A stretch of 64,000 bases of DNA, from assembly GCA_031082185.1 (NCBI GenBank), contig JAVHLI010000006.1:80388-144387 (forward strand), written 5' to 3'. The position numbers and the translations under genes are program-made. Below are positions 57,830-64,000 of the stretch, piece by piece; the stretch's first letter is position 1, and each line of letters opens with the position of its first letter. The notes beneath the pieces were generated by a model, which saw nothing but the letters and a program-made list of their open reading frames with translations, searched no databases and was not told the origin of the DNA. The stretch comes from a bacterium. GTDB taxonomy: Bacteria; Sysuimicrobiota; Sysuimicrobiia; Sysuimicrobiales; Humicultoraceae.

Positions 57830-58768
57830 TCAGTCCCTCGGCGCCAGCACACGGTAGTACGTGCCGGCGAAGCCCAGCGCGATCACGACCAAGATGACCG
57901 ACAGCGCCGCCCCGTATCCGAAATCGAGGAACTGGAAAGTGTTCTTGTAGATGAACAGGGCAAACGTCTCGGTGGCGTTGCCCGGCCCGCCGCCGGTCAT
58001 CGCAAACGGCAGGTCGAGGGCCTGGAGGGCGCCCAGCGTCCGCAGCACCAGCGACACCATGATGGCGTTGCGCAGCAGAGGAAGGGTCACGGCAAAGAAG
58101 GTCTGCAGCGGCGAGGCGCCGTCCAGACTGGAGGCCTCGTACAGATCATCGGGAATGCCCTGCAGGCCGGCCAGGAGTATCAGCGCCATGTAGGAGGCGG
58201 CTCCCCAAGTGGCCGCGACCGTCACCGCGAAGAAGGCCAGGACCGGCGAGCCCAGCCAGATGATCTGTCCCTGCACCAGACCGGTCCGGTTGAGCAGGTC
58301 GTTGATCACGCCCGCCTGATCGTTGAAGAGCCATCGCCACATCTGGCCGGCGAGCACCGGCGCCATCGTCCACGGAAGCAGCACCGCGGCCCGCACGAAT
58401 CCCCGGCCGCGCTCCAGGCGGTTGACCACGAGCGCGATTCCGAGACCCAGCACGAACTGCGCGGAGACCGTGACGGTCGTGTAGATGAGCGTGACGCGGA
58501 TCGCGTGCCAGGTATACTCGTCGCCGAACGCCCGCGCGTAGTTGCGCAGCCCGACGAAGGGCATACCCAGGTGCGGTTGGTCCAGCCGCAGGTGGTGCAA
58601 ACTGGTCCAGACCGCGTTGAAGACCGGGTAGATCGCGAAGACCGCAAGGAAAAGCAAACAGGGCAGGAGCAGGACCGCGGCCAGCTCACCCTGGGTGATC
58701 TGACCGGTCATCCACCGGCGGACCGCGCGCGATCCTGCTCCCGGTCGTGCTATGGTCGGCGCGGTCAT
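57830..58768 (-). CDS. Sugar ABC transporter permease (MalF/UgpA type)
   Basis: A 312-residue permease with about six helices. The EAA loop reads YEASSLDGASPLQTFFAVTLPLLRNAIM (about residues 205-235). The N-terminal helix (about 32-54, AAVLLLPCLLFLAVFAIYPVF) and the LRNYARAF segment are typical of CUT1 permeases. It lies 16 bp behind the binding-protein gene. Works with the MalG-like permease. Confidence 0.93.
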   Translation of the reverse strand: MTAPTIARPGAGSRAVRRWMTGQITQGELAAVLLLPCLLFLAVFAIYPVFNAVWTSLHHLRLDQPHLGMPFVGLRNYARAFGDEYTWHAIRVTLIYTTVTVSAQFVLGLGIALVVNRLERGRGFVRAAVLLPWTMAPVLAGQMWRWLFNDQAGVINDLLNRTGLVQGQIIWLGSPVLAFFAVTVAATWGAASYMALILLAGLQGIPDDLYEASSLDGASPLQTFFAVTLPLLRNAIMVSLVLRTLGALQALDLPFAMTGGGPGNATETFALFIYKNTFQFLDFGYGAALSVILVVIALGFAGTYYRVLAPRD

Positions 58769-58784
58769 GCGCCGCCCTGTCCCG

Positions 58785-60050
58785 TTACTGGCCGAGCAGG
58801 GAGCGAATCTCTCGTGCCATGCGTGTGATCGCTTCCTCCGCGCTGAACTGGTTCGTCAGCGCAGCGTGCAGGTTTGTCTGCACGATGCTCGACAGCCGCG
58901 GGTAGTCCGCGATCTGCGGCCGCGGCCGGGCGTTTAGGACGACCTTCAGCATGTCGGGATAGTGCGGCGCCCGTTGCTTGACGATCGCGTCCTCGAACGT
59001 GTCTTTGCGCGTGGGCACGGTGCTCAACTGTATCGCCATGCTCTTCTGCGCGACCGATCCGGTCAGGAACTCGACCAGGCGATAGGCGGCTTCCTTGTTG
59101 CGGGAGAAGTTGCTGACCGCGAGCTGCCAGCCGCCGAGGGTGGACGCGCTGCCGGCGGATCCCCGCGGCAGCGGCGCGATACCCACCTTGCCCTCCACCT
59201 TGGAGCCCTCGCCCTGGAACAGGCCGTAGGCGTAGGTCCAGTTTCGTAGGAATACGAACCGGCCGTCCTGGAAGATGGCGCGCGTGTCGTCGGTCGGCAG
59301 GGTCGTAACGCCCGGCGGGGTGACACGGTGCCGCCGGACCAGATCGAGCATGAAGTTCAGGGCCTCGAGGCCCTTGCCGTTGTCCACGATGACCTTGCCG
59401 CCGGTATCGAGGATGTCGCCGCCGTTGCTCCAGAGGACCTCGAAGAAGAAGTTGGCCAGCGCCTCGATGCGCGCTCCCTGGAACAGGAACCCGCCGAGCG
59501 CCGGGTTGTTCTCGGCCGCCACGATTCGCTGCGCGGTGGCGATCATCTCGTCCCAAGTCTGCGGGACCCGCGCCCTGTGCTTCTCCAGCAGGTCCTTTCG
59601 GTAGTAGAACAGTCCCGCGTCGGCGTACCACGGGATCCCGTAGATCTTCCCGCCGATCGTGTTGGCTCTGATGCCTCCCGGCAGGTACTCCTCGCGTCGC
59701 TCTCTGGAGAGCCACTGGTCGAGCGGGGCGAGCCAGCCCGCGGCGACCATCTGAGACGGCCAGATCACGTCAATGGAGATGACGTCCACGGAGCTGTCCT
59801 TCGCCGCGAACAGGGTCACGTACCGGCTGAGCTGCTCCCCGGAGGTTCCGGGCTGTATCTGGAGGTTGACCTTTGTCCCGGGATTCTGGCGCTCGTACTG
59901 CTGAACGAGCGCGCGGTAGACGTCGGAGACGATCGCCCCGCCCGTCGCGAGCGTGCTCCAGGTGATCGTGACCGGCGTCTGTGCAGAAACGGGTAGCACT
60001 GCGAGCCCGATAGCCAGCGCCGCTACGACCGCCAGCATGCGCGTTCTCAT
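58785..60050 (-). CDS. Sugar ABC transporter substrate-binding protein (family 1)
   Basis: A 421-residue exported receptor. Signal peptide: MRTRMLAVVAALAIGLAVLPVSAQ, residues 1-24. GGAGGG is 7 bases ahead of the ATG. The mature protein has VDVISIDVIWPSQMVAAGWLAPLDQWL and YGIPWYADAGLFYYRKDLLEKH, typical of CUT1 receptors (AraN/MalE/UgpB group). It probably binds the di- or oligosaccharide or glycoside that GH31 later cleaves. Trp-rich patches suggest a stacked sugar ring. Ligand is inference. Confidence 0.93.
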   Translation of the reverse strand: MRTRMLAVVAALAIGLAVLPVSAQTPVTITWSTLATGGAIVSDVYRALVQQYERQNPGTKVNLQIQPGTSGEQLSRYVTLFAAKDSSVDVISIDVIWPSQMVAAGWLAPLDQWLSRERREEYLPGGIRANTIGGKIYGIPWYADAGLFYYRKDLLEKHRARVPQTWDEMIATAQRIVAAENNPALGGFLFQGARIEALANFFFEVLWSNGGDILDTGGKVIVDNGKGLEALNFMLDLVRRHRVTPPGVTTLPTDDTRAIFQDGRFVFLRNWTYAYGLFQGEGSKVEGKVGIAPLPRGSAGSASTLGGWQLAVSNFSRNKEAAYRLVEFLTGSVAQKSMAIQLSTVPTRKDTFEDAIVKQRAPHYPDMLKVVLNARPRPQIADYPRLSSIVQTNLHAALTNQFSAEEAITRMAREIRSLLGQ

Positions 60051-60106
60051 GCGAATCTCCCTCCTCTGTCTGTGGCCTCTGTCAGGCCGGTCGTGCGATT
60101 TGGATG

Positions 60107-61522
60107 CTACTTGAGGTGCATCACTACCATCTTGATCTCGGTCATCTCCTCCATTGCGTACTTAGGGCCTTCCTTGCCGAAGCCGCTCTCCTTCAGGCCG
60201 CCGTACGGCATGAGGTCGGCCCGCCACTGCGGCCCCCAGTTGATGTGGATACTGCCGGACTCGGCCTCCCGCGCGAACCGCATCGCCGAGTCTAGGTTCC
60301 GGGTAAAGATCGCCGCCGAGAGACCGTAGTTGGAGTCGTTGGCCAGCGCGATGGCTTCATCAAACGTGTCGACCGCGGTGATGGCGACCGCCGGTCCGAA
60401 CAGCTCGTCGCACGAGATGCGCATGCGGGGACTGACGTCGGCCACGACCGTCGGCGCGTAGACCGCGCCGTGGCGCTCGCCACCGACTACCAGCCGGGCG
60501 CCGCCGGACAGGGCTTCCGCCACCCAGGCCTCGACGCGCTGCGCCTCGGATTCGCGCACCATCGGGCCCATCGCGGTCCGCTCGTCCAGGGGATCGCCGG
60601 TGGTGATCGCGGCCACCTTGGGGGCCAGCGCGTCAACCAGACTCGCGTACACGGGCCTGAGGGGGATGATCCGTTGCGCGCTTATGCAGATCTGGCCGGC
60701 GTTCGCGTAGCCCGTGGCCGCGATTGCGGCGGCGGCTTCCTCCATGTCGGCGTCCGGCATCACGATGACCGGCGAGTTGCTGCCGAGCTCCATGGTGACC
60801 TTCTTGATGCCGGCGATCCGGCAGATCCGTTCGCCGACGTCCCGACTGCCGGTGAACGTGATCTTGCGCACGCGCGGATCGGTGCACAGCGGCTCGCCGA
60901 TCTCCCGGCCGCCGCCGACCAGGCACTGGATGCCTTCCTCGGGCAGGCCCGCCTCCAGCAGCGCCTCGACGAGCTTCAGCGCGGACAGCGGCGTGTCGCT
61001 GGCCGGCTTCACGATGACGCTGTTGCCCGCGGCCAGCGCCGGGCCGACCTTGTGCATGACCAGGTTCAGCGGGAAGTTGAACGGGCTGATGGCAACGGCC
61101 ACGCCGCACGGCACGCGGAGCGTGAATCCGAACTGGCCGGCGGCGCCCGGCGATCCGTCGAGTGGCACGATCTCGCCGGCGATCCGCCTGGCCTCCTCGG
61201 CCGACAGCGTCAGCGTCTCGACCGCGCGGGCGACCTCAACGCGAGACTCCTTGAGGACCTTTCCCTCTTCCAGGGTAATCGTGCGGGCGAACTCCTCGGC
61301 GCGTCCCCCGATCAGCCCCGCGGCTTTCGTCAGGATTCGGTAGCGCTCATGGCCGCTCAGCCGGCGCATGGCCCGCGCCCCGCGGGTGGCGCTCGCCAGC
61401 GCGCGCTCGACGTCCGCGGCGCCGGCCACCGGCACCGTGTCAATCACGGAGCCGTCGTAAGGGTGGATGACCGGCTGGGTCCGCGTTCCCTCGATCCACT
61501 GCCCGGCAACGTACATCCTCAC
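60107..61522 (-). CDS. NAD(P)-dependent aldehyde dehydrogenase
   Basis: A 471-residue ALDH. The start is GTG with GGAGGGG 6 bases ahead. Motifs: SPFNFPLN (Asn of the active site), cofactor GSRDVGERI, catalytic Glu in TMELGSNSP (about residue 245) and catalytic Cys in NAGQICISAQR (about residue 280). It is close in form to lactaldehyde, succinate semialdehyde and non-phosphorylating GAPDH enzymes, and to sulfolactaldehyde dehydrogenases. In the operon it would oxidise the aldehyde made from the sugar to the acid that the split UxaA-type lyase then uses. Confidence 0.94.
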   Translation of the reverse strand: MRMYVAGQWIEGTRTQPVIHPYDGSVIDTVPVAGAADVERALASATRGARAMRRLSGHERYRILTKAAGLIGGRAEEFARTITLEEGKVLKESRVEVARAVETLTLSAEEARRIAGEIVPLDGSPGAAGQFGFTLRVPCGVAVAISPFNFPLNLVMHKVGPALAAGNSVIVKPASDTPLSALKLVEALLEAGLPEEGIQCLVGGGREIGEPLCTDPRVRKITFTGSRDVGERICRIAGIKKVTMELGSNSPVIVMPDADMEEAAAAIAATGYANAGQICISAQRIIPLRPVYASLVDALAPKVAAITTGDPLDERTAMGPMVRESEAQRVEAWVAEALSGGARLVVGGERHGAVYAPTVVADVSPRMRISCDELFGPAVAITAVDTFDEAIALANDSNYGLSAAIFTRNLDSAMRFAREAESGSIHINWGPQWRADLMPYGGLKESGFGKEGPKYAMEEMTEIKMVVMHLK

Positions 61523-61553
61523 GGCGTACCCCTCCGGCTCGGACCGGTCTGGA

Positions 61554-62702
61554 TCAGGCGCTGCGGTAGAGCTTGGTCAGGACGAACTCGCGATGCCCCA
61601 GAACCTCGGCATCCGTGAGCCGGCCGCAGACGGTGCGCTCGAAGACTTCGAGAATGCGCGCCCCCGCCTCCTCCAGGCTCATCTCACCGAAAAGCAATCG
61701 CGACAGGTCCACATCAATGTGCTCGCTCATCGGCCCGGTGGTGTTTGGGTTGGGCGAGATCTTAACCACCGGTACGATCGGGTTCCCGATGACGTTCCCC
61801 TGCCCGGTGGTGAAGAAGTGGAGGACGGACCCCGCGGCCCCGGCCAGGGTGATCATCTCGGCCGCGGCGCTGGAAGTGTCCATGAAGTGCAACCCGGGAC
61901 CCTTCGGCGTCTCCGCGGGCGTCAGCACCGACCGCACCGGATGTGTGCCGGTCTTCTGGATGTTGCCGAGCGCCTTTTCCTCGATCGTGGAGAGCCCTCC
62001 CGCGATGTTGCCCTCGGTCGGCTGCGAGCCGAGTAGGTCGGCACCGGTGGACTGGATGAACTCGATGTAGGCCGCATGGGTGCGCAGGAACGCCTCGCGT
62101 ACTTCGGGCGTGGCGCACCGCGCCGCGATGAGGTGCTCACCGCCGGTCAGCTCGGAGGTCTCGCCGAAGATCACCGTCGCCCCTGCGTCCACCAGGTGAT
62201 CCACCGCCCGGCCGAGTGCCGGGTTTCCGGCGATGCCCAGGGTGGTGTCGGACTCCCCGCACTTGAGCGAGATCACCAGGTCCTTCGGCTCGATGGGCTC
62301 GCGCTGCTGCTCGCTGGCGTCCTGCATCATAGCCTTGGCCGCCCTGGCCGCGCGCTCGATGGTGCGCAGGTCGCCGGCGCCCTCGATCGAGAAGGCCTCG
62401 ACCGGCTTGCCCGTCTTGGCGATACCGTCCGCCAGTCGCTGCGTCCACTTCGGCTCGATGCCCACGACGACGACGGCGGCCACGTTGGGGTTCGCGCCGG
62501 TTCCGATCATGGTTCTAAAGAAGAGGTCGAGATCCGCGCCGAACTGCAGCCGGCCGTAGGCGTGGGGTAGCGGGAGCGCACCCGGGATCAGACGGGCCGC
62601 GCCCTCGGCCGCGGCGTTGGACAGATCGTCGAGCGGCAGGATCGCCACGTGGTTGCGGATGCCGGCCGCACCATTCCGCCGGCGGTACCCTGTGAGCCTC
62701 AT
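61554..62702 (-). CDS. UxaA-family lyase, large subunit (altronate dehydratase C / SuyB-like)
   Basis: A 382-residue metal-dependent lyase subunit. ATG 62702 overlaps the small-subunit stop as ATGA, and GAGGTGG precedes it. Family motifs are GYRRRNGAAGIRNHVAILP, SLKCGESDTT and the region FGETSELTGGEHLI. The C-terminal FFTTGQGNVIGNPIVPVVKISPNPNT matches the UxaA/GarD/SuyB C-terminal motif. Substrate may be altronate, a related sugar acid or sulfolactate (SuyB). The split into two genes fits SuyAB but is also known for altronate and galactarate dehydratases. Acts on the product of the adjoining aldehyde dehydrogenase. Confidence 0.9.
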   Translation of the reverse strand: MRLTGYRRRNGAAGIRNHVAILPLDDLSNAAAEGAARLIPGALPLPHAYGRLQFGADLDLFFRTMIGTGANPNVAAVVVVGIEPKWTQRLADGIAKTGKPVEAFSIEGAGDLRTIERAARAAKAMMQDASEQQREPIEPKDLVISLKCGESDTTLGIAGNPALGRAVDHLVDAGATVIFGETSELTGGEHLIAARCATPEVREAFLRTHAAYIEFIQSTGADLLGSQPTEGNIAGGLSTIEEKALGNIQKTGTHPVRSVLTPAETPKGPGLHFMDTSSAAAEMITLAGAAGSVLHFFTTGQGNVIGNPIVPVVKISPNPNTTGPMSEHIDVDLSRLLFGEMSLEEAGARILEVFERTVCGRLTDAEVLGHREFVLTKLYRSA

Positions 62703-62998
62703 GCCGACCACCTCGCGCTCTTCACGTTGTGGACGTGCACGTGCGCGCCGACCGCGATGGGTTGGGTGGCACGGCCGATGCGCTCGCCGTACTCGATGAC
62801 GTCCTGGCCCTGTGGAACGTCGAGCAGCGCTAGCTTGTGTCCCAGCGGGATGGCGTCCCGGACCGTCACCGTAATCGGTCCGGACCCGTCCAGCACGCGC
62901 ACCTGAACGGCCTCTCCGGGCAGCAGGTCGCCGACGGCAACCGCCACGGCATCTCCCTTCTTGTGTGCGATGGCTTGTGCGATGGCTTTGTGGACCAC
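62699..62998 (-). CDS. UxaA-family lyase, small subunit (SAF domain, SuyA-like)
   Basis: A 99-residue SAF-domain protein, the N-terminal module of UxaA/SuyA enzymes. DAVAVAVGDLLPGEAVQV opens the domain; IPLGHKLALLDVPQGQDVIEYGERIGRATQPIAVGAHVHVHNVK is the body, with the conserved GHK and HVHVHN histidine segment at the C-terminus. The start is GTG with AGGAGG 5 bases ahead. The stop codon TAG of the IS630 transposase overlaps the AG of this ribosome binding site. A short in-frame repeat (AIAQAIAH) lies at the N-terminus. It works with the large subunit gene downstream (4-bp overlap). Confidence 0.9.
   Translation of the reverse strand: MVHKAIAQAIAHKKGDAVAVAVGDLLPGEAVQVRVLDGSGPITVTVRDAIPLGHKLALLDVPQGQDVIEYGERIGRATQPIAVGAHVHVHNVKSARWSA
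62958..62993. repeat. Short direct repeat at the SAF-domain gene start
   Basis: On the minus strand GCCATCGCACA occurs twice with a 12-bp period, which gives the peptide AIAQAIAH near the N-terminus of the SAF-domain protein. A short slip duplication just behind the start. Confidence 0.6.
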
Positions 62999-63007
62999 GG
63001 GTGCCTC

Positions 63008-64000
63008 CTAGTGTCCCGCGTCTAACGCTTCTTTACAATGCTTGATCTTGCGCATGATCGTCGATGCTGTAGCCGTCCAGATGAACGGACGGGGGTGCTT
63101 GTTGTTTTCCCGCAGGTACTGGTAGATGGCCCGCTCCAATTCGCGGACGCTGCGGAACGCGCCGCGCCGGATGCGCTTGCGGGTGATCTCGGCAAACCAG
63201 CGATCCACCAGATTGAGCCACGACGACCCCGTGGGAGTGAAGTGTAGATGGTAGCGGGGGCGCGCGGCGAACCACGCCTGCACCCGCGGATGCTTGTGCG
63301 TGCCGTAGTTGTCCAGGATCAGGTGAATCTCGCGTCGGCGCGGAACCATCCGGTCCACCCGCTCCAGGAAGGCCAGGAATTCCATGTGCCGATGCCGCGG
63401 CTGGCAGTGGCCGATCACCGTCCCGTCCAGGACGTTGAGGGCCGCAAACAGGGTCGTGGTCCCATGGCGGACGTAGTCAGGGGTCTGGCGCGCCGGGATT
63501 CCCGGCCGCAGCGGCAGACTCGGCTGCGTCCGATCCAGGGCCTGGATCTGGCTTTTCTCGTCCACGCACAGCACCAGCGCCTTATCGGGCGGGTTGAGGT
63601 ACAGCCCGACCACATCCCGCAGCTTGCGGACGAAGTGGGGATCGCGACTCAACTTGAAGGTCTCGGTGCGATGCGGCTGCAGGCCGTGCGCGTGCCAGAT
63701 GCGCCGCACGGTGGCCTCGCTCACCCCCTGCGCACGCGCCATACTCCGCGTACTCCAATGCGTCGCAGCCCGCGGGGTGGTGTGCAGGGTGGCATTCACG
63801 ATGGCCGCCACCTTCTGGGCCCCGATCCGCTTGCGACGGCCCGGACGGGGCGCATCTTTGAGCAGGCCCGCGACCCCCGCCTTTGCATACCGCCGACGCC
63901 ACACCAGGACCGTCGGCCGCGTGACGCCCAACTGTTTGGCCAGACCCGCGTTCGACTGGCCTTCAGCAGCGCCCAGCACGATCCGGGCACGGAGAGCCAC
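63008..64000 (-). CDS. IS630-family transposase (N-terminus beyond the window edge)
   Basis: At least 330 residues of a DDE transposase. The N-terminal helix-turn-helix reads GQSNAGLAKQLGVTRPTVLVWRRRYAKAG, a second DNA-binding segment is at GVSEATVRRIWHAHGLQPHR, and the catalytic triad is Asp in CVDEKSQIQALDR, Asp in LILDNYGTHKHP and Glu in SSWLNLVDRWFAEI. IS630 transposases are about 340-370 residues; here the start lies off the right edge, so about 20-35 residues are missing. The sequence is intact in frame within the window. The stop codon at 63008-63010 is ten bases before the SAF-domain gene start, so the element inserted right at the operon head. Confidence 0.93.
   Translation of the reverse strand: MALRARIVLGAAEGQSNAGLAKQLGVTRPTVLVWRRRYAKAGVAGLLKDAPRPGRRKRIGAQKVAAIVNATLHTTPRAATHWSTRSMARAQGVSEATVRRIWHAHGLQPHRTETFKLSRDPHFVRKLRDVVGLYLNPPDKALVLCVDEKSQIQALDRTQPSLPLRPGIPARQTPDYVRHGTTTLFAALNVLDGTVIGHCQPRHRHMEFLAFLERVDRMVPRRREIHLILDNYGTHKHPRVQAWFAARPRYHLHFTPTGSSWLNLVDRWFAEITRKRIRRGAFRSVRELERAIYQYLRENNKHPRPFIWTATASTIMRKIKHCKEALDAGH

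Noticed and set aside
56816..58828. Long plus-strand open frame of about 670 codons antisense to the sugar permease genes
   Set aside because: Composition is Arg/Gln/His/Asp-rich, as expected for the antisense of membrane-protein codons in high-GC DNA; no domain is recognisable, and the minus strand has two clear permeases.
1..64000. CRISPR array
   Set aside because: No set of regularly spaced 25-40 bp repeats and no cas genes were seen; the short repeats found are 11-18 bp tandem units.

Overview
The window is 64 kb of high-GC bacterial chromosome (about two thirds G+C by eye) with dense, often overlapping genes and clear Shine-Dalgarno sites. A 268-nt signal recognition particle RNA that includes an Alu domain (15681-15948, minus strand) points to a lineage with the large, Bacillus-type SRP RNA: Bacillota or another Terrabacteria-like phylum. 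Together with the GC content this would fit a poorly cultured Terrabacteria lineage; no ribosomal RNA is present, so the organism cannot be named. Many ABC importers, purine salvage genes, sugar operons and a Mrp antiporter suggest a heterotroph living on scavenged organics.

Layout. 1-3.2 kb: end of a peptide ABC ATPase, a small nuclease-like protein with a DUF2283 partner, a luciferase-like oxidoreductase and a fumarylacetoacetate-hydrolase-like enzyme. 3.2-7.3 kb (minus): purine operon of a secreted small protein, MFS transporter, adenine deaminase and nucleoside phosphorylase. 7.4-12.6 kb: class III aminotransferase facing a minus-strand operon of GYD protein, PfkB-type kinase and a complete NitT/TauT-like ABC importer. 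12.7-20.7 kb: housekeeping genes (Lon-like protease, DinB protein, SRP RNA, acyl-CoA ligase, signal peptidase I, tRNA-Ser(GGA), two-component system). 20.7-24.5 kb: accessory region with a secreted protein, a decayed insertion sequence, a wHTH-nucleotidyltransferase/HEPN pair under a leaderless-type promoter with palindromes on the start codon, and a phospholipase D-EVE fusion that may be a modification-dependent nuclease. 24.6-26.9 kb: Nramp metal transporter, universal stress protein, tRNA-Ser(CGA).

26.9-33.4 kb (minus): an operon headed by an RpiR/SIS regulator, with a Fe(III)/hexose-phosphate-type ABC importer and two HAD hydrolases, read here as uptake and dephosphorylation of a phosphorylated organic compound. 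33.5-39 kb (minus): six-gene Mrp Na+/H+ antiporter with MrpA and MrpB fused. 39-44.8 kb: beta-CASP ribonuclease-like protein without a conventional start at the expected place, xanthine phosphoribosyltransferase, a secreted copper-amine-oxidase-N/DNRLRE protein and a DUF255 thioredoxin-fold protein. 44.9-50.5 kb: a sensor kinase and a giant REC-PAS-GAF-HD-GYP regulator that share a duplicated GAF domain. 50.5-53.3 kb: SufS-like aminotransferase and an AbiE-type toxin-antitoxin pair behind inverted AGGGG/CCCCT repeats.

53.4-63 kb (minus): a catabolic operon with split UxaA/SuyAB-type lyase, aldehyde dehydrogenase, sugar ABC importer without its own ATPase, FucI-like isomerase and GH31 glycosidase. 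It may degrade a sugar acid or deoxysugar, or it may be a sulfoquinovose-type route. An IS630 transposase running off the right edge ends directly against the ribosome binding site of the first operon gene, so the IS may have separated the operon from its promoter.

The parts most worth following up are the PLD-EVE plus nucleotidyltransferase/HEPN cluster, the GH31-isomerase-ALDH-SuyAB-like operon and the RpiR hexose-phosphate-type operon.
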